Part shown: positions 10,571-23,004 of the stretch, one piece after another | Layout of the letters: every line of letters starts with the position of its first letter | Position numbering within the stretch: the first letter of the stretch is position 1 | DNA from: Lutjanus erythropterus | Lineage: Eukaryota; Chordata; Actinopteri; Lutjaniformes; Lutjanidae | Assembly: GCA_020091685.1 (NCBI GenBank) | Contig: CM034609.1 | Coordinates: 14,910,023 to 14,974,022 of the forward strand | Length of the DNA: 64,000 nt | Direction of reading: 5' to 3' | Notes under the pieces: generated by a model | What the model was told of the DNA's origin: nothing | Databases searched by the model: none | Seen by the model: the letters and a program-made list of their open reading frames with translations, nothing else | Translations under genes and position numbers: made by a program

Positions 10571-11542
10571 TACTATGGCTGTTTGTGTGCGTCAGCCCTG
10601 TCCACCCCTCATCCTCAGCGAACGGGAAAGACAGGGTTTGTTTTTACACAGAAAGGTTGAGTGTTTTTGCACATTTAATCGTGCGCAATACCACAAATTA
10701 ACTGTAGATGAACTCATGTATATTAAGCTTGTTTGTATTGTGCGCATTACACTAAACCAAAGAGTTTTAATGCACCAGACAAATGCATCTCACATAAACC
10801 TATTATGTGCACCCTCTAATTTTTTTCACCCCTGGCCCCTTCTGCAACAGTCGGATTCATCTGTTTCCTCAAACACCAGTAATTAATGACCGGAGTGTCC
10901 CTCGAGAGAAAGCAGCTGGAGTATGTGAGGTTAGGAGGACGGAGGGGGCGCAGCGGCACACACAAGCACAACACGGCATGTTAAAGGGTAACAAGGTGGG
11001 ATTTTTGCTCTTATAATCCTCACGCTACCAGTAGGCTTTTAACAGGAATAATAAATAAATAAATAAATAAAAAAGCTGTCATAATTTCAGGAAAATGCAA
11101 CTGAATGACAAGATGAAACACATCTGAGCAGGAAAAACTAACCAATCAGTAAACAATGATTCAGTAAAGACAAAGAAATACATGTATTTTATGCATAAAC
11201 AACATGAAAAACAGAAACTTCTTTTAGGGACATTCACCATAGTGCTTGAATTTGTGCATAATGATTTCATTATTTCAAATGTTTAATTTCCTTTCCTGTT
11301 TTACTTGTCCTCTGCCAATTTTGCTATTTTTAAATCTATTTTACTTGTTTTATTATTTCATTTGTATAATTTCTATGTCTAATGTGCAATAGTCTCAGCT
11401 TGTTTTACTGTTATTATATTTTATTATTAATTTGAGGTTATATTCTTACTCTAACCATTATGTTACAATCCACATCAGCAGTGGTAGAGCTGATATTCTC
11501 ACAGAATGTAATAAGCAAATTAATTATGTTTTCTTTTATTTA
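10571..11542. other. Upstream flank of rasd1, no gene seen
   Basis: I see no coding exon. A short (AAAT)n run lies at 11046-11070. The frames at 10456-11016 overlap the promoter and have no recognisable product. Confidence 0.55.
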
Positions 11543-11960
11543 CCGATTGGCCCTAAAGCCTTTTTAACTGGCCTACTAGTGGTAGTAGTACACACTTATT
11601 GAAGCCTGTGGCCATCACCATTAATTAAGCATCTTTTTTGACAAAATCTAGCTATCTGATTACAGATGCAACAATTATTTTCATTATCTATTAATCTGAA
11701 GATCATTTCCATGATGAAACAATCAAATCTATTATATGAAAGAAATGTGAACTGTCCAACCAACAGTCCAAAACCCAGAAAGTCTTCATTGAATATCATA
11801 AAGGAACCAGCAAATGTTTGACATTTTTGCTTGAAAAATGAAAAAAGATTAATTGATTTTCAAAATAGTCAAAAGTTTCAAAAGTATTTTCCTTTTGACT
11901 GATTACTGACTAATGGTTGAAGCTCTAAAAGCGATTATTCACCCTGTTTGTTGCTTAGGA
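11543..11960 (+). repeat. Segment duplicated on both sides of rasd1, copy B
   Basis: Direct repeat of 7683-8290: TTGGCCCTAAAGCC, GTGGTAGTAGTACAC, GCCTGTGGCC, ATTAATTAAGCATCTTTTTT, then a MITE remnant (11662-11928), then AGCTCTAAAAGCGATTATTC and CTGTTTGTTGCTT. The two copies have diverged clearly, so the duplication is old. Confidence 0.75.
11662..11928 (+). mobile_element. hAT-like MITE (GGGCTGCAACTAA family), decayed copy
   Basis: It runs from ACAGATGCAACAATTATTTT to GGTTGAAGCTCTAAA and occupies the same place in segment B as the copy at 7814 in segment A. Unlike A, no second element interrupts it. Confidence 0.65.
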
Positions 11961-13567
11961 CATGAGAGAGTCTCGTTGAATGTACCAGGCAATCCTTTAT
12001 TTAAGGTCAAAAGTTTCAGTGGGATTAAAACGTATTTTTCAAGGACTGCTTAAAAGGGCAGCATAAAAGCATTGTTACAACAATAAATACACAAGGAACA
12101 TAAACAGACTCTGACAACTGCCACAAGCTTTAAGAATGGAAACGAAATCCAGATCAGAATAAACAGGAATTAGTTTCTGAAACTAAAAAGAATACACTGT
12201 CCTGATCATTTCTTCAAAAACTCTTCTGAAAATAAAAACTTGTCGCTGCGAGATTACACAAAATGTCAGATCATCGTAAATACAAACCAACAATGGACAC
12301 AATGTCACAATGAGAAAAAAAAAAAACTTACAGAACAGCTGGGTGTAACTAACTGGTGCCTGGAAGCCATCCAATCCAATTTGTATTGACTTTCTCATAT
12401 GTGTTAATTGAAGAACCCCACAGATCGTCTAAAGATAGAACGCACTGTTTGTGACTCAAACTCTGCTCATCCACTTTGCCACCTTAACCAGTTATCACCT
12501 TTTTACTTACCTTCTCACCTGTGAATCAGTGCAGAAAGGGAAAATGAGCCCATGTGTTACGTGTCTCACTGTCAGCATCCACTAATGTGCAAACAATTTT
12601 GTTTTCTGTAATTTTGCCCCTTCTTAGTGCTGCATTCTCTGTTGTTTTATCATGTCTGTGCTTTGGTTTTATGTGAATTAGTCAAATACATGAAGAACAT
12701 CTACTTCTTCTACAAGATTATTAATGTTTTCCTATGACTCATAAACAGACACCATCTCATTCTGCAAATATTCGGCATAAATCTGAACTGTAATTAATGT
12801 GAAATGGGAAAACAGTAGCAGGTTATAGTTTTTCAAACATGGCTGTGGCGTTGTCAGAGAAGCAAGTATTTCAACTTAGCATGTGTCCTCAATCTCTGAT
12901 GATGTATCGTGTATCATTATTTATTACAGTAATTTTTTTTTTTACAGATTTTCTCCTTTAATCGTGTGTGATTGCTGGTAGTGTGTCAAGTTTCCCTGAG
13001 TTTACAAAAAAAAAGTTGAAGCAACACAGCTGTCTGCAGGTTCAGAGGGTTGGCATTTAAATTATTCATTGCTCCCTCTGTCCCCGCTTATCTGCTTCCC
13101 TCTCTGCTATGTTTAAAAAAAAAATGCATGTTAAACAATATTCAAAACAGGCCTGACAAAAAATTAGTCATAAATCTTGGTATTTACCTTGATTTCATGT
13201 GTAACCTAAAACTCGCCAACACCAATGACCTTTTTTAGCCCTCTGTGGGGCATTGGAGATGAAATCAGATAGGTGTACTTAAGCCTGGTTGTTCAAGGCT
13301 GAGCGATGGGTTTGTGTAACCAGGGTGGAGTGCACCAGTGCTACGCCTTGACTATTGGTCAGTAATTAAGCCAGTGTGTTCCCAGCGATGCGTATAACAG
13401 GACACGTGCTCGTTCAACAAGGGACTGCCATAACACTGCCTGAACAAAAACATGATGGAGGGAATCTCATGTATGTTCTCCCACAGAGGGAAACACACCT
13501 GTATTGTCTCTCTGTGCATATTTATTTTTAATTAATTATTTACAACTATTTCATTAATATATCGATG
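11961..13567. other. Intergenic sequence, no gene seen
   Basis: I see no supported exon. The stretch 13265-13440 is less AT-rich and not obviously repetitive; it is listed as a conserved non-coding candidate in the findings. Confidence 0.45.
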
Positions 13568-14146
13568 ATACCAGACCTAGACCATTTGAAAGATATTATC
13601 TAGAACCCACCTTAGGGGATTCTACCACTAACCCTTTTATATTCCAAGATTTTCACATAGAACCCACTCAGGGGGTTATTCCACAAACCCCTTTATATTC
13701 CAGGGGTTTCACATACCTAGAACCATCTGTGAAAGGTTTCAGCCAGAACCCCCCCAATGAGGTTCTGTTCAGAATTCTTTCACATTGTAAGGGTGCTGAC
13801 AAGAATCCATCCAGGGGGTTCTACTGAGAACCTTTTAATATTGCAAGAGCCCACACGAGGGCTTCTACTGCGAAGCCTTTTGTATTTTCCAAGGATTTTT
13901 ATTGAGAATCCACCCAGGGTGCTCTACCAAGAACCCTTTGATATTATGGTACAAAGAACCATTGATGAAAGAGGTATTCGGTAACGATCCTCGAATAACT
14001 ATTTCTTCCAAAAAATGTTCTTTGGATGAAAAGGGTTCTCAAGAGAGCCCCACATGAACCCTGTTCTCAAAAAAGTGTTCTTCAGAAGCAAATGATTCAG
14101 GGTAGAACCTCAGCCCTTATTTGGAACCCTTATATTTAAGACTGAC
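13568..14146 (-). mobile_element. CACTCTTAG-type non-autonomous DNA transposon, copy 2
   Basis: The right end, TTATTTGGAACCCTTATATTTAAGACTG in two parts (14117-14129 and 14130-14144), is a decayed reverse complement of the left end of the 3173 copy. The body is a series of GAACCC, CCAGGG and GGGTTCT units. Orientation is opposite to copy 1 and the left terminus is eroded. The open frame at 13757-13984 lies wholly inside it and is not a gene. Confidence 0.7.
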
Positions 14147-16640
14147 CATTTAAAAATATCCCAAAACCCGGCTTCATTGCTGATTCAAAAGCAGCATTTT
14201 TGGATTCAAATAGCTATTTGACAAATTACTAAATTTCTTAGAAACAGCTGACATAGACCAGGTCATGGCAAGAACTTAGCCGGCAGAGTTTCTTTATTTA
14301 TTTGGTCAGAGAAAGAGAAATATTTTCCCTCTGCTGAGCCTCAATGACAAACACACAGACCCTGGCAGTTCACCTGAGAACCAGCTCAGGGTCAGTCCTA
14401 GAAAACACAAACATACAGTACAGCATACTGTGTCTCTCAGGCACGGTCTCTTTGTCTGTCCGTGTGCATCTTAACTCGTGAGTCTTGAACCGTGTTTGTG
14501 TCCCAGCTGCCTGTTTGCAGCCTGTTCTGTTGCACGGCTGGACCTCGACACATGCACTGTCCTGGCAACGTGGCCCTCAAGCAGGGGAGACTCACCAGCT
14601 GCAGCCCACTCAGGCCACGGCCAATCATACACATTAGACTCATTTCCTTCTCAGCCATGTTTGCCTTCATCAATTAGTAACGAGGACAGAAAAAAACTGT
14701 GGGGGAAAAAAGATGTTGTGGCCCTCTGTGAGGACACAGTGCTTCACAGCTGATGTGAAAACAAAACTGTGTTTTTTGATCTGGAAAAGTACTTGAGCCA
14801 GGTACAGAAAATCCACATCTTAGACATTTCAGTTTTCAATATAGGCAAGACACAGCCATGTTTTATTGTGAAGGAACAAAAAAAGATCAACTGTTTCCTT
14901 ATTTTTGTCAGTGAAAATACCATAAAGGCTGAAAAAAGTCTGAGAGTCCTTTTGCTGACGGGAGAGATTTAAAAAATAATAATCTTTTGTGGTCTGACGT
15001 TTTTTGTAATTGTATGAATGAAATATTAAGAGGCAGAAGAAGACACATGCTGATTGTAAGCAATGACACATTTTGCTATCAAAGCACAAATGTAAGAAAT
15101 CAGAACAGTACTGTTTTGGTGGGGGGGTGTAGCTCCTTCACAACACAGAAACAGGTCAGTTCTTTCAAACAGATATTTACTGCTTGGGTACATCTTGTTT
15201 CTGTGATGCATCCTCGCCTTAGTCACGCTGCGAGAATTATATTTTAATGTCTCGATAAATTATGAGCCTCATGGCATGAAAATGATGCTTAGCGCTGACA
15301 TGAAACAAAAGGACATTTTACAAGTTCAACAAATAGTTTGTTGGCTGCTTGTCATAAGAATTATTATTATTATGAGTGGTAGTAGTGGTAGTAGTTAAGA
15401 TCCTTTGTGAATAACTTTTATCTAAATTAGAATCTACTCTCAACTGTAAGTGGAAACACTTTGTATTAGGAAGCTTTGTGAATGTGGCTCCAGATCTCGT
15501 TGCTTACTGAGCTTACTTACTTCTCTTTTGGCTTCTGCAATATTGTTTTCCTTGCCACTTTCAGCATGCACCATTTTACACTTTACAATAAGGCTTCCTT
15601 TGCAACTTGAAAATGTAAGTGACTCATTAGTAAGATTAATTAGTAGGAAGCAGTAACTGGATCTTACCAAATAGTGCACACACAATTATATATGAAGACA
15701 GTTATAATTGTTTATTAATGATTTATAAAGTGTTTACAACCAAATTCATAGCCTTTGAAACATTTATAAATAATTTATTTGTAGTCACTTTGTTAAGTGG
15801 GACCAGTTTTTAACAATTTTTAAAGTTAAAAAGTTTAAAAGGGGGAGAACTGGCATGGAGAACCCCATGCATGTTTTTGCCTTAGGCTCAAAAATGACTA
15901 AATTCGCCGTGATTTTCAGTCGTGTCATCACCCATGATGGCATGTCACACATGAAGAGCTCCATATGCGTAGCATGGCAGATGTATAATCAGTTGGTGAG
16001 AAATCTAAATTCCAGTTGATGAGAGCATATGTGCCATGTGCTAAGTGTGTTTGCACATGTGTGTAAACAGTGTGTTGGTGGAGCCACGGAGAGCTGGTCC
16101 ACATTGAGTTGGACCAAAATGTCAATGTATCTGCAAAAATGTGACCACGCAGCGAGGCCAAGAAAGTCTGCTGGGTTCACTTGTTTTCCAGAATAGTTTT
16201 ATCAGCACATGAACAGGCCATGTGACTGTGAGACTGCAAAAGCTCTCAAAATTTCTCCCAATTATTATAGCCAATTTTTTTGCAAAGCAGTTTCTGCAAT
16301 ACTAATTTCAACAAGTCACACAACAGATTTTGTCAATCTTGAAAAACGTGATATTTTCTCTTTTGAATCTATTAACTGAAACAAAATTTGGTGATTTGGT
16401 GACATATGCAAAAATCATTTCCAAGCACTCCTGCAAAAAGAAATGGTATTTCACATGTTGGTAGCACGACAGAAACATCATTAATTTAAATGGACGTCAC
16501 TCAGTTGTCATGAGTCAGACACACTTTTTTCCATGTAATTTCTATTTAATTTTTTTTAAAAACTCCTAGAAATTAAAATCTTAAAAAATATCATAGTGAC
16601 ATCAGTGTGAATTCTGATGCAGATTAAAGTTTCTGTTTTT
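14147..16640. other. Intergenic sequence, no gene seen
   Basis: There are several open frames (14437-15247, 15440-15685, 15928-16180), but none has a recognisable domain or a convincing splice context. A G run of eight bases lies at 15120-15127. A short ATT run is at 15359-15372. Confidence 0.5.
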
Positions 16641-16644
16641 TAAA

Positions 16645-16735
16645 GAGCCAGTGTGTAAGATTTAGAGGAATGTATTGCAAGATTATACATATGTTTTCAT
16701 TAGTGTATAATGACGCAGTCACTAAAGGTTCTCCT
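16645..16735 (+). mobile_element. Fragment of a percomorph MITE (GAGCCAGTGTGTAAGATTTAG type)
   Basis: GAGCCAGTGTGTAAGATTTA followed by TTTTCATTAGTGTATAATGA matches, from memory, the left end of an abundant fish element. Only the first 90 bases are recognisable. Confidence 0.5.
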
Positions 16736-16785
16736 ACACTATTTGAAAGGGAGGGTGAGGTGACATGTTTGCAATCTTTACGGTA

Positions 16786-17209
16786 CACTGTAAAAAATAA
16801 AGTTGCGAAAACTCATAATTTCAAGGCACATTCTCTTACTAGATTTTTTGAGGTCAGACTCAAACTCTTAAGTTGAATCAAACTTAAATTCTTACATTTT
16901 GAAATACATTAAATGTTGCCTAAACTAAACTTTGAGTTTTAGAAACCCCCAAAAATTGTATTTCAAAGATTGTTGACAGTGAGCTGTAAACCTGATTTGT
17001 CATTATTTGGGTGCTTGAAAATTAAATGATTGCAGTTCAGAATATTAAATTATGAAATACAGTTTTGGGAGGAGAAAAAGTAAATTATTGCAACAAAAAC
17101 ATTATTAATTGGTAAAACTTTTTCAAAACTTTGAAAGTTTGATCTGGGCTCAGAACTCAAAAATCAATTGCAGCAAATTGCCTTTATTTTTATTTTTATT
17201 TTTATAGTG
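16786..17209 (+). mobile_element. CACTGTAAAAAATAAAG-ended MITE, complete copy
   Basis: The left end CACTGTAAAAAATAAAG and right end CTTTATTTTT...TTTTTATAGTG form inverted ends of roughly 20 bases, flanked on both sides by TA, a possible target duplication. The body carries TTTGAGTTTTAGAAACCCCC and GACAGTGAGCTGTAAACC blocks, which recur inverted in the copy at 61241. It is non-coding. Confidence 0.7.
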
Positions 17210-17446
17210 TATATGCAGATCCTAATATTCTATCTGCACTGACAAAAAACAAGCATAGACTTTACCTGATTTGGGTCCCAATTGCATCAGATGCATACAT
17301 GCTGACACAGCTGACTGAAAAGCTGACTTGCAGGTGCATTTTTCTTGATACTATTTTTAAAAAATATGACTGTCCGAGGTTTGTGCTGCCTGAGGACTTT
17401 CTAGTAACAGTGTACTGTATGTGCTCTTTCCTTGTTATGAACGCCC

Positions 17447-17700
17447 CACTGAAAAAAGAGAATCGTTGGACCAACTTTAAAAAAATACTTAAATAGATGA
17501 AGTTTTCAAATCTGTTAGTTATAGTTATATGAAGTTATATGAACACAGTTTAATTAAGTCAGATGTCCTTAATAATCTGATTGCTTTCACATCAACAGTT
17601 TGCAACTTAAATTAAGACAGATCAACTTAAAAGTTTCAAATTTTCCAACTAAATTTGCTTTACCCAAAAATAAGTGCTGCTCCTTAACAACCTAGCATGG
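17447..17700. mobile_element. CACTG(T/A)AAAAA-ended MITE, probable copy
   Basis: It opens CACTGAAAAAAGAGAATCG and has the family's AT-rich body with repeated AACTT and AAGTT. The far end is uncertain. Confidence 0.4.
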
Positions 17701-20000
17701 TTTCAGGAGAAAAGTTTTTATAAGTACCTTAGTGTGTTATTTAAGTTTGTTAGATATAATGTTAGCCTGATTTAATGATACATTATTTGATCACAAAAGA
17801 CAGCTTCGTCTCACATAAAACCAAACCTTCTTTCTGAGTCACCAAGAGAAAATGGCAGCAGCTCAACTGCATCCGGAAAAGACGTGGAAATCATAATGTC
17901 AGTACATTACTGAGAGAAACCCAACTGATGTGCTGAAGTATGAAAAGCAGGTTAAGGGAACAGGGTGTAATTTAAAGTTGTTATAGTCCACAGAAGTAGA
18001 CTGGCATCACTTAAGTAGAAAACTGAGTGGTACTCATAACATTACTTCAGCTACTACTAAAATCCACTTTCACAGTCCAGATAAGGTAAGCCCATCACAT
18101 GGATTTATTTTGTTCCTTTCATCCTGTTCAAAATCTCTGTCCTCATGAGATGACAGGTTTTATGTGCATGTAATTTGTTTACATGTCCATTTTGCTTGTA
18201 ACTAACTGTGATCAAGCCAACTTTACAATGCTGGTTCAAACCAAAGACAAAAGACTGTGAGTGTGGCGTAATAACGAGTTGTCTGGTCTGCCAGTCTAGT
18301 CGGCTGTGTTTATTGGAACAATCGCAAAAAGAGAATTCTGAGAAGTCAATTTAATTTCTTTCTCTGCAGAATCACTTCTGTTCTGCTTAATTCAGTGAGA
18401 TAAAATCTGCCATATGCAGGGACACAGCTTGATGAATTCAGTCTGCCTTCCTGCAGGAGAGCCCACTCCGGCTTGTACGCCGAGGGAAGGAGGGGTCAGT
18501 CTGTGTTTACATGGCGTGAGACTTGGGAGCATTGCGTGTCAGGCTGGGCCATCTTGCAGAGAAACTGTTGAATGAAGCATGAGCCTGCCGTATCCAACAC
18601 AAAGGCTTTGGGATTCAGAGCCAATCAGAGCCCTGGCCTCTGCTCAGGTTTAGTTTGCCGACCACCTGTATGTTTTGATAAACCAGCAATCTGTCAGCTG
18701 TGTTATTATCTGTGACATGCAACCTGATGTCTGGCTCTCTGTATGACGTACAGCACGGGGTTGTAAATGTGCGAACCAAAACATCATGTGTGACTATATG
18801 GCAGCTCTGCACAAGTAGGGTCGCACTTGTGTTTTTATTGTTTTGTGTTCCTGATCTGTTTTAGAGAGCACATTGGGCACCAATTTCATTTCATTCTGAG
18901 GGAAACAGTATCAGAAAAACATCATGTTTCATCCACCAGTGTAATTTTAGCCTTTTGAGGGAAGGTGAGTCTTGGATAGAACAGCTTAGAACCAACAGCC
19001 GTGTATTTTCAGACTTCCAGACTCTTTCTGTGAGTTATCAGAAACGATTTGGTACTGGTTCATAACCTCACATACACTGAATAGACGGTAGTTCAGAGGG
19101 TTCTCCTCGCCTGACCTGTCTGAACTGGGATTCTTCTGAACAGGTGGTTATTTTCCTAATGGACAGAGCGCACAGACAAACACATCTCATTATGTGGACC
19201 TGGAGACCTGAACTCACCTTATAGAGCGAGGTCATGCAGATCAATACTCATGCTTGATTCTTGAAACAACCTGAAGGACAAGCTAATCCTCAACACTATC
19301 AACCAGCATTTATCCTAAGCCTCCGCTCTGCTCTGCAGGGGGGCTTTATTTTGTGTTCCAGCTTATAGTTTTGCAACTTTGTGTAGCTGTATGAGGTGAA
19401 TATTGATCAGCAGGTGTGGTGATCATTAAATAGTCTCTCACATCACTGGTTTGCCCTTAGATGCTGCAGGGATTTCATGAACTGTGGAGAAGCTGTTCAT
19501 ACAGCATAAAGCACCTGTGGACAGCTTTAAGAATCTTCTACATTCATTGACAGAGCAATGCAGACTTATTTACTGATTTTCCTGCACATAAAGTGTTGTA
19601 TGTCTGAGTCATCCAGGTCTTGGCATTCATAGACAGGTTGTCACCAAGTCCAGTTGCCTACGACAACCCTTCTACGAAGCACATGAAATGTTATTTTCAT
19701 CCCCATTAACTTCAGATGCAACCTCAACATCATTGTCCCTGAAATAATTGTCCCAGATTTATCATCTTAATTTATAATAATGTTCATTTTAATTAATCCT
19801 AATGAAAACGCCTGTGGTGCGTGCATAAGCGCTTATTTGCACGTGCATGACTGCTAGGTACACTTATGGGTCACTCGGGTTTTGAAAATATGGTAACCTA
19901 CACAGTGTAGCATTTAGTGGCTAAACAGACAGACATTCTCCTCAAGAGCTGAAAGGGCAGTGAAAATGAGACCAGAAACAGGACTTACAAATGAATGTTC
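17701..20000. other. Intergenic sequence, no gene seen
   Basis: I see no supported gene. The interval 18440-18660 is comparatively GC-rich and not obviously repetitive, and is a candidate conserved non-coding block. Confidence 0.45.
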
Positions 20001-20010
20001 AAGCGATATT

Positions 20011-20180
20011 TCACCCAAAAATGAAAATTCAGTCACTATCTACTCACCTTCATGATTGAAAGTTTGGTTTAGTTTTTTAGTCCACAAAACACTGAGTTTC
20101 AAAGGAAAACAGCACTGCAGAATCTCCCAAACTGTTTAAGGTAACAGTGACCATAAATAAATAAAATGCATCCATGCCAC
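20011..20180 (+). mobile_element. Fragment of a teleost MITE (CACCCAAAAATGAAAATTC type)
   Basis: TTTCACCCAAAAATGAAAAT followed by TCACTATCTACTCACCTTCA and GTCCACAAAACACTGAG is the left part of a very common fish element. It runs into the pentanucleotide array. Confidence 0.6.
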
Positions 20181-20202
20181 TCATCTGGTGTAAGTCAAGT
20201 CT

Positions 20203-20281
20203 CTAAACTAAACTAAACTAAACTAAACTAAACTAAACTAAACTAAACTAAACTAAACTAAACTAAACTAAACTAAACTAA
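20203..20281 (+). repeat. (CTAAA)n pentanucleotide array
   Basis: About 15 near-perfect units of CTAAA. Confidence 0.97.
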
Positions 20282-20636
20282 CTTAAATTGAAAACTTTAA
20301 TAACCTCTGTAACTTTTTTTTTTGTCAAATTGGTAAATCTTTTCTAAATAAACAGTCCTGAAATCATAAATATGTAGTGAAACAGAGCAGAATGACCAAA
20401 TATGTAAAAATTCTCTTAAATACTAATGTTTTGCAAATGTACAGCTCAACCTTTAAAATATTTTGCATACAGAATATGATATAGTTTAAAGAAAATGCCT
20501 TCTCAGGTCCATTATTCTGTGAACTGTGAACATAACAGGTTCTCCCCAAATCAAGGCCTCAAAACTTCTGCTTACCAGTATCTTTGGAAGTGACATGGTA
20601 ACGAATATTAACAAAAGGGTCAGATAATATTGCTGA

Positions 20637-20679
20637 GAAGAAGAAGAAGAAGAAGAAGAAGAAGAAGAAGAAGAAGAAA
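20637..20679 (+). repeat. (AAG)n trinucleotide array
   Basis: About 14 perfect AAG units. The poly-serine frame opposite it is an artefact. Confidence 0.97.
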
Positions 20680-21190
20680 CTTTATTTATACTGCATTTTT
20701 CCAAAACAAAGCGTACACAGTCAAATAAAAAACAGCAAACAGCAGGAATCATGCAAATTTCATAACAACAAAAAAGGCAATAGCACCATCAATAAACCAA
20801 CAGATAGAATAAAATATGTGACAAACAATAAATATTTAACCAGTAAAAACAAACTGTGTGGAAACCCTCCTCGTTTAAGAGGCTTAAATGAAGAGATAGT
20901 CTTCATCCTTCTCCTCTGGTAAACTTTCTGTCACCTTCAGCTTTAGGTCTGGATTTTGGAGCCACCAGAGCAGCATGTCAGGAAATATACCATGGGGCCA
21001 AACAGTTCTGGGCTTTAAAAATTATATATTTCCTAAAAAAAACCTCTCAAACTAACAGGTAGCCAGTGCAAAGATGAAAGGATAGGTGTAAAGTGCTTGC
21101 ATTTTCTAGTACCTGTTAAAATCCTGACTGATGCATTTTGGACTAATTGTAGCGAGTAAGTGAAAACATTTTAAGGTGGATATCCAGCCT
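20680..21190 (+). repeat. Interspersed retroelement-like repeat
   Basis: It begins AACTTTATTTATACTGCATT and includes GCTTTAAAAATTATATATTT, GTAGCCAGTGCAAAGATGAA and GCATTTTGGACTAATTGTAG. These match by recollection a dispersed teleost element whose consensus starts ACTTTATTTATATAGCAC and contains GCATTTTGGACTAGCTG. The family was not determined; I infer a decayed LINE 3' fragment. Confidence 0.5.
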
Positions 21191-22619
21191 GTTATTCAGA
21201 GCTGCATGTTACAGATGTAACATATATGATTTGTTTCCTTGTGAGTGTGCAGACAAAGGAGCTCAGTGAAAAGCACTTTGGGAAAATTGGACGTAGGTGC
21301 TTCACTGTTTCCATGAGGCATTCTGCAGACTTGTATCGGGGGTAATGGTCAATTCCAAACCTGTGTTTCTTCACTGAGCGGTGCAGTTGGTGACTACCAC
21401 TGTGTGATCTTATAAATGCTTAACATTAGACGTCAGTGAGCTGCTGCCCTTTGCAGCACCGTTTATGTAACTCTAATAGCTTCACGCAGAGACAAAAGAG
21501 AGAGGGAGGGGGGAAGAAAGAAAAGAGAGAAAGGTAGCAAGTCTTTGGCAGGGATTGATATATTTAATTTCCCGTCACACACACATGTACAAACACCTTT
21601 AACACGAAATACTAATAACATCAGTTGAACCACACTCCAGGCAGTTATGTCTCACCCACCCACCTTCACACCCCCCAACAAATATTACATAATCTCCCCC
21701 AGGTACCTGAGCTGGTGTGTGAAACATCAAAGACACCTGGGCTGTGTGTAAAAATGTATTAAGCTATGACTCAAGACTCTTGTATTCTCTGCAAAAAACG
21801 ATTCACCTTGTTTAAAGACAAATTTCAGCGAATTTTATCTTGGTTTTCAAAGGCTGACTGCAATGACAGCCATCTGCCATTTTGCCATCCAAAATGTTGT
21901 CCCGCTAATGCTGCGATCAGCTGATAGCAGGTTTCCTAAGGTTGTGCGCCAGGGCTGCATCACACAATTCATAATGGTTTAATACACACCTTATATGATT
22001 AATCCTACTAAAAGCCTATTCATTGCTCACTGGATGTTTTAATACAAAAACTGATAGTCTTAAACATTTTTTAGATTGATCCCAGTACAAGTTTTGACAC
22101 TATTCTTATTACAGCACTTTTTCCATGTTCACATTCAGTCTTTGTGTTGAGAATATCTCTCCAAATCAGCAAAGCAGAATTTCATAACAGAAGATGAGCC
22201 TCAGCGAATCCTGTGGGCGCCCACATGGCCGATACTGCCCATTTTCTCTGTTTTTGTTTACATCTTCTCTGTGTAACCGGGCCCCGTTCTGACTCAGTGT
22301 GACGCCAATCCCACCAACTGCTGGGACGGTTAGCGCTCAGTGGTCAGCACGGACATTCCTACTGTTTGACTAATAAGGGATATATGCACGTTCTTTTCAA
22401 ATAATTACAAAGGCAGCATGCACAGGCATGCTTACTGCGCCGCTACAGTGGGCTTCGAGTTGGACACATGATAACCCTCTTAATTAACTCTGATCTGTGT
22501 GTGTGTGTGTGTCTTTGTGCTGATCTGCTATGACAGTTTGTGTCCTCTTTTGGAGCCTGATCAGATATGTAAACAGGAAGCTATCACATGAATCACAAAC
22601 CGTACATAAATATGTTTTG

Positions 22620-22620
<1 letters not shown>
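21191..22620. other. Intergenic sequence, no gene seen
   Basis: I see no supported gene. A purine-rich GAGA stretch lies at about 21495-21532, and a short TG run at 22498-22512. Confidence 0.5.

Positions 22621-22621
<1 letters not shown>

Positions 22622-22654
<33 letters not shown>
22622..22654 (+). repeat. (CA)n microsatellite
   Basis: About 16 CA units. Confidence 0.95.
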
Positions 22655-22658
<4 letters not shown>

Positions 22659-23004
22659 AACTACACTTAATTTTCTAATAAATGTCTAAATGTTAGTAGA
22701 CACTACTTAGTGACTATTGTATGTTACTTTACATTATGCTGCTTGAATTGCTGACTGACATCGACCTTCAAAAGCTTTTAAGTCTGATCAAATCAGGAAA
22801 GGCAAAAATAAACCTCAACCGAATAACAGTGTATTGTTTATTTTTTACTATTAAGCCTTATTTAAGAGGATCACAAACTGGATTCTATCAGTCTCTGGTC
22901 CTGCTTGCCATAGTTTTCTGCCGGAAAACAGTGCACTGCTCGGGAACAGAATTGCTGCAGTGTGAGACTGACATTGGTGTGGAATCCACAGTAATGCCGG
23001 ACCT

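Noticed and set aside
13378-13430. RWEH in reverse translation, as in PEMT
   Set aside because: Only four residues agree; the next residues differ and a stop follows shortly, so it is not a pemt exon.
15989-16180. Frame with a DFLGLAAWSHFCRYI stretch recalling a reverse-transcriptase motif
   Set aside because: The resemblance is about 12 residues with no flanking reverse-transcriptase motifs, so I treat it as chance or a short repeat.
20486-20752. Poly-serine frame
   Set aside because: A translation of the AAG array.
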